From assembly GCF_001522545.3 (NCBI RefSeq), contig NC_031769.1, positions 149,745,198 through 149,809,197 of the forward strand: DNA of 64,000 bases, in the 5' to 3' direction. The notes under the pieces are model-generated. The model saw nothing but the letters and a program-made list of their open reading frames with translations, was not told where the DNA came from and did no database searches. The translations under genes and the position numbers were made by a program. Origin of the DNA: Parus major (taxonomy: Eukaryota; Chordata; Aves; Passeriformes; Paridae). Of this stretch, positions 57,012 to 64,000 are shown piece by piece (position 1 is the first letter of the stretch; each line of letters opens with the position of its first letter).

Positions 57012-57119
57012 CTTCCCGAAAAAAACGGGCAGCATGAAGAAATAAGCACAACAAATGTAGTGGCAGCAGAGCAAAGCAAGGGCATGCAGGAGATGTTTTT
57101 TATCCACTAACATTCCCAG

Positions 57120-59480
57120 GAAAAAGTGCAAATATTCCATTTCTTTTTTCCCTTTTGGGAGATGTTTGAATTCCAAGGAATTCAATGTGGCCGAAACAGC
57201 CTTCCTCCTAAAATATTCCTGCCAAGAATTCCCCCCATTATTCCAAGTTTTAAGGCAACAGGCAGGAAAAAAAATCCCACGGGATTTTGTCCAAATTCTT
57301 GGGAATTACAGGATACTATTCCAAGTTAGAGGATTAGTCATTAATTATTTGTTACTTATTCCAAATTAGGCAAAATTTTGGGAAAACTGGTTCAAATTTT
57401 TGAATTTTTGGAGGTTGTCATTTACTACTGGTTGGGTTTTCTTACTAAAAGGCAGCTGCTGAAAAACTGGGATTTAATTTTGGGATAAAGTCCAAGTTAT
57501 CAGCAAATTAAACCTGTCCAGGAGCTGGAAATTTAGTGATTAATACAGTAATTAACTAATAAAAATTGACCTTGGCAGGTTGCCAAATAAAATTCCAAGA
57601 CAGATGAAATATCTGCAAAAGTTTGTAATTCAAAGAATTCCTAGAAGAATTTGGAAGCCTCACATCCAAGGCTTAGATTTAAATTTTGATTTAATTTTTA
57701 ATTTTAGTTTAAATATAAAATCTATTGCTTTGAATTTAAAATTTAATTTAAGATTTATACAAATGCTTTTTTGGGTCTTGAGTATTTCCATTTAAATTTA
57801 TATATTAATAAATTACACTTTTGCCTTTAAACATTTAAATTTAGACAGTCCAAAATATTAATTAGATTCCAATTAGACAAATTATTAGGAATGGCAAAAG
57901 GTGATTTTTCTTTTTTTTTCCCTGGAGCTGGAAAACTTTGATTCAGCTAAAAATGATTAAAACTTGAGTTTTCAATTCAGAATTTAAAGAAAAAAAAATA
58001 AAATTAAACCTTATTTTGAATTTTGAATTTATTTTATGTTCTTTCTCTTATATTTTATGGAGCAATAAATTCTTGTTAGAACCTTTACCTTATTTACAGA
58101 AATAAATTTATTACAGTAAATAAAAGAGTAAAATAATAAAAAAATGTGGCCTTTTGCACAAAAAAAATCCAAAAATTTTTTGTTTTAAAACTAAATTTAA
58201 AAATTAATTTTTTCCCCATTACTTAATCTATTTTTTTAAAGTGATTTTGCTCCAGTTTTTAAGCAGCTCCAAGCCCTGGAATTGTAGCCCTCATGGATGA
58301 GGTGAATTATGGGGTAGGAATTTCATAATGAGGAACTCCCAGGAGATTCCCTCCAACTGAGAAAGCTGAAATTAATTTTAACAAACCTTAAAAAATTAAT
58401 TCTTTCCAAGAAAACTCAGCAGTAATTTGCCTAATAAATATCCCACCAGTGTTGACATTCCCAGATTTTCCAGAATTCCCAAAAAAAGCACACAACAATT
58501 AAAAGATACTTACTTTTTTTTCTCCTACGACAGCATTAAAAAAAAACAGGATAAAATTAGAGAAAAATTCTAATTTCTATGGATGCAGCAGCTCCTCAGA
58601 TAAATTACTTAATTAATAATTAATGGATTAATTAATTAACATTTTAATGAAGTTTGGAGCTGATGAACTTTCCAGAACTCCATGAAGTTTGTGAACCAAC
58701 ACCCACAGAAAACGAGTTTATTTTCATTTTAATAACAAGGAAAGGAACATTATCACGATGTTATTCAAAAGCATTTTCCCTTCCAGCAGCCTAAGAATTC
58801 CCAACTTGCCATCCCAATCCTGGCATGGATGGAATTGGTTGATGGAATTCAGGAGCCAAATTTTTGGGTGATTCCAAACATTCCTGCAGCACCTTTTTGC
58901 TTCCATGAGCAGCCAAACCTGATGTTCAGTCCTGAAAAACCCCAAATTTCCAAGGAAATAAAGCTCCTAAACAAGGGAAAATTGGGAAAAAAATGTCATT
59001 TCTCTTCTGTGTCCATCAGTTTTCCTGAGGAACCTGGGAAAAAGGGATTTTAATCACACAAACAATCACCTTTCAACAATTTCCAGCAAAAATTGCCATT
59101 ATTTACCTCATCAAACACAAAGTTTTAGGATTAAAAACCATGCTGTAGCTTTGGGAGTGTTCTCCACTGGAAAAGTCACAGCCCAGAAATTCAGGATGAG
59201 TTCAAGAACCATCAGAAGAATCAAAATAAATCAATATATTAACAATTGTATCTATTGTTTTATTCATTTAAAACTGGTTTCATTCCTTAAAATTAGCTCT
59301 TCCCAAATTCCTGCTGGTTTCACTCCCTAATATTGGCTCTTCCCTAAGTCAGACCCTTATAATCACCTTTGCTATGAGACAAAGCTCCACATTCAAGGAA
59401 AACACCAAAATTTCCATCCTTGATCACCTAAAATCACAATTTTCTGCTCCAAGCTGAAAATTCCTAATGAGAGAGTCATG
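57120..59480. other. AT-rich block within EEF1D 5' intron
   Basis: Strongly AT-rich sequence (for example TTTAATTTTTAATTTTAGTT near 57690) with no coding signal, in marked contrast to the GC-rich DNA on both sides. It may be an old degraded insertion; I recognise no family. Confidence 0.6.
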
Positions 59481-61340
59481 GATATGAGAAATCACCAGAA
59501 GGCAAAAACTGGGAACGTGTCACCTTCAGGAGAAATAGGGGAAAAAAAAGAGTTGGGAATGAACAGCTCAGGTGTGGAAAAATCCTACCTGAAGGTCAGG
59601 GAGAAATGGGACACACCTGGAAAAGGAGAGGAAAGAATTACAGCAAAACAGCTCAGAAAAGAGAATTTCTCATCCCTAAGGATTGTGACCATCGGGATCC
59701 AAATCAATTCCAAATCATCAGTGACCTGGATGCGACAGAACAAATCCATATGGAATTTCTGGGAACGCCGATGCGGCAGCCTCAGCAAGTTTAGTTAGGG
59801 ATGTAATCCCTCAAAAACCCCATGGAGCACAACAGCAGGCTCTGCCTGTTCCCAAAATAGCTTGGAAATGGATCCCTCCCGCCTGAGCATCCAGTAAAAA
59901 AAAAAAAAGGGAGAGGACAAGCCCCACCAAGGTGACGGAAATTTGGGAATAACAGCACGAGGAAAGAGGGACAGGTGAGATAAGCAGAGCGCAGGTGCAC
60001 CTAGAGCTGATTTTCCACGTTTCCCAGCTCTGGGATAGGTTTGGAAAAGCAGCCAAGGGGGTTGGGATATGGGATGGATCAGCTGCTCTGTGCCAGGACA
60101 TGTCCAGTTTCCCTTTGCAGCAAGTGACTGGACAAAAAAATCCCGGGAATGGGAGGAGGAGCAGACCCTCAATGCACCAGGAAAAGCTGGGGATATGTGG
60201 GATCCCTAAATTCCCTTCCCTACCAGGGAAGAAATAACACTGATCGTTTTCCCCCCCTACCCAATCCAGAGTTGAAGAGGTGAGGCTTTAATACAGCAGG
60301 AACATTCCTAAAAAACAGGGAATATGTCCCCACAATATGTGGAAAACCACAAAGGTTTAGGAAGACCCCCCCCAACATGAGCCCACCCACCCCTTACCTG
60401 TAACAGAGAGTTCCTAAATACTGGGAAAAGGACCACAAAGACATGGCAAATCCTAAAATTCCCCCCCTTCCCTGTGCCTGGAAAGGGGAAAAAGATTTCC
60501 CAGGTAATGAGGGTATCTCCCACATCCTCTTTTTTGGGGTGTGAGTGAAGGAATTCCACAGGGAATGTGGAGAGGGCTTTCACATGCCCCTGCCCAGAAC
60601 TTCTAAGGGAAAAAGAACTTAAAACATTGAGAGTGGGCAGTGCCACCACAATATTCCCTGAGATTTTAAGTGAGGAAAGTAATCCCAAGGAACAAGGGCA
60701 TCCCCAAATCCTTTCCTTCAGGACTCTTAGGGACTCCCATGACTCCCTCTCCAAACCTACTAATGGAAAAAAAACTGAAAACATGAGGAAAGGGGGGGTC
60801 ACCCCAGCATTTCCTAGGATTCTAAGCATGGAAAAGTTATCCCAAAACCAAGAGCACCCCAAATCCTCTCCCTCGGGACTCTCGGGAAATGGAATCGGCC
60901 CTAAAGACAATGGAAGAACCTCCCCAAACTCCCTTTTCTGAGGCTTTAACAGGGCGAGAGACCCCCACATACAAGAAGAACCCCTAAAACTCCCCTCTCC
61001 CCACCACTGTGAGGGAAAGAGCCCCATTTCCTATAAGGGGATCCCCAAATCCCTCTTTCCACAGGAAAAGTGCCCTAAAGAGAATAAAAGGGGTTACCAC
61101 AACCTCTTGCTTGGGGATTCTGAGATGATAAAAGAACCCTACACACCCTGAAGGACCCCCTGAGCCCCTTCAACCCAAATATCACGAGGGCCTCCCCTCA
61201 CCTCCCGCCCTAGAGGGGTAAAGGACGCTCTGCAGACCCCGGAAACTGCCATTACCGAGGCTCAGGGGGAGGGATAAAGGACGCTAAGTGGGGATATAAG
61301 GATCGGTAGGGGCTGCAAGGGGCTGGAAATCAGGACTCAC
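59481..61340. other. EEF1D 5' intron, no gene recognised
   Basis: Purine-rich sequence with repeated phrases such as CCCCAAATCCTCTCCCTC and TCCCCAAATCC between about 60480 and 61160, perhaps a decayed minisatellite. No exon is supported. Confidence 0.4.
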
Positions 61341-61430
61341 CGGCAGCGTTGACCCCTCAAGGCCCCGCCGCTCCCTTTGGCCGCCGCCGGGATAGAGGAG
61401 GGCGGTGTGCGCCGCGCGGAGAGTTATGGG
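61341..61430 (-). promoter_or_regulatory. EEF1D: EEF1D non-coding exon 1 and promoter
   Basis: A CGCTGCCG|GTGAGT donor on the - strand at 61341 marks the end of a GC-rich, CpG-dense leader exon. Its start is inferred near 61380-61430. The TIGD5 ATG is only about 700 bases away on the other strand, so the CpG-rich interval probably serves as a divergent promoter. Confidence 0.6.
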
Positions 61431-61439
61431 GGAGGCGCG

Positions 61440-61990
61440 TACCACACGTGGCGCTTGGGGGGGGTGAGCTGTGGGGGGACAACGTGTCGCATGCACAGAG
61501 CGGGGCCTGTTTCCCCGCACAATAAAAGAGGCACGTGGAATATCACGGAGGGGTGGAAGCAGGATGAGTGAACCATCCCCCCGTAACTATTAAGATGCGC
61601 GGCCCCCCCTTTTCCTTGTCAAGTTGGATTCGTCCTAGCACGTCGGCTAGCGCCCGTGGGTTGTACCACTCTGCGAAAAGGGGGATGAGCCACCTCTCTG
61701 CTTCCCCCACGCTACTTCCCTGCCTCTGCTGGGAGGATCCCCTGTATTTTACGGGGGGAGTTACGGAGAAATGGAGGCCCCGCGCTGTGCGTGCGGCGCG
61801 TTGTCTCCCTCCGTGCACCTCTTCTCCCTCCCGTGGAAGCCAAGTGGAACAGCTCAAGGGGGTAAGCGACGTGAAGGCGGGAGGGCAGCGGAGTGGCGTG
61901 CTCCCCCCTTTTAGCAGAGTAGTACAACCCAAAGGGGCCGGTGGAGATACGAGGAAGAATCCAACTTGACAAGGAAAGGGGGGTTGGAGC
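61440..61990. repeat. Inverted/direct repeat mosaic between EEF1D and TIGD5
   Basis: About 85 bases at 61603-61688 match the reverse complement of about 61901-61986. They share an exact 18-mer, CCTTGTCAAGTTGGATTC, and GGGTTGTAC.ACTCTGC.AAAAGGGGG. A second block, GACAACGTGTCGCATGCACA GAGCGGGGCC at about 61478-61507, matches the reverse complement of about 61776-61805. The order suggests pieces of a roughly 300-base unit present in both orientations. It resembles no family I can name. Confidence 0.8.
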
Positions 61991-62100
61991 GGAGCAGCTT
62001 AGTGGCTGTGGTCGGGTGCGCGCATGCGGGGGACCGGAGCGGAGACAAAGGCGCCGCCGCGCCCCCCCCACCCCATCCCCGCATTCCTCCCCGGTTATAA

Positions 62101-63891
<1,791 letters not shown>

Positions 63892-64000
63892 GACAGGAGC
63901 AACCCCCACTTTTTTGGCTACCAACCACTCCTGGTTGGCCACAGAGCTGGGGATGCCCCGCTTGTCCCAGGGGGATGGCAATGGAGGTGCCACTCACCCC
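63892..64000 (+). other. TIGD5: Start of TIGD5 3' UTR
   Basis: Sequence after the TAG at 63889-63891. No poly(A) signal is reached before the window ends. Confidence 0.6.

Noticed and set aside
57012..57185. In-frame N-terminal extension of the EEF1D long exon with a hydrophobic, membrane-like stretch
   Set aside because: The hydrophobic residues come from translating the pyrimidine-rich tract before the splice acceptor. The ATG at 57011 aligns with the known long-form start.

Overview
This is vertebrate, almost certainly avian, nuclear DNA. The evidence is genes split by GT-AG introns, about 20 truncated CR1 LINE copies in both orientations (3' ends resembling ...CCAACCCAAACCATTCCATGATTC), many minisatellites, and short introns in GC-rich, gene-dense sequence typical of a bird microchromosome. 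A songbird-like genome is plausible, but I cannot name the species. There is one 400-base assembly gap (5468-5867) and one single N (1188). I see no bacterial, viral or CRISPR content.

Layout. 1-5467: no gene recognised; CR1 pieces and a long pyrimidine tract. 5868-24840, + strand: a complete 32-coding-exon phospholipase C-gamma gene. It encodes 1295 aa and is PLCG1-type, but appears too diverged to be the ordinary PLCG1 ortholog. About 25.9-37.3 kb, + strand: a complete CYLD-like deubiquitinase (14 coding exons, 786 aa). 39116-45206, - strand: NAPRT, nicotinate phosphoribosyltransferase (13 exons, 524 aa). 46395-61341, - strand: EEF1D, with the short translation-factor form and the long nuclear form both intact. 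62137-63891, + strand: TIGD5, an intronless domesticated pogo/Tigger transposase that shares a CpG-rich divergent promoter region with EEF1D. I hand-spliced every multi-exon gene; the four coding sequences keep frame and their lengths are divisible by three.

Context. NAPRT-EEF1D-TIGD5 is the order of human 8q24.3. Human has no PLCG or CYLD gene there; its copies are PLCG1 (20q), PLCG2 and CYLD (both 16q). The 8q/20q/16q blocks are known to share ancient whole-genome-duplication paralogs, so the PLCG and CYLD-like genes here are best explained as ohnologs kept in this lineage and lost in mammals. This is the most interesting feature of the window. Others are two GC-AG introns in the PLCG gene, a six-fold repeated motif across EEF1D, an inverted-repeat mosaic between EEF1D and TIGD5, loss of all expected transposase catalytic acids in TIGD5, and a copied splice donor inside a NAPRT intron.

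The genes act in separate pathways: lipid and calcium signalling, ubiquitin editing, NAD salvage, translation elongation or stress transcription, and a probable DNA-binding protein. Nothing suggests an operon-like functional unit.
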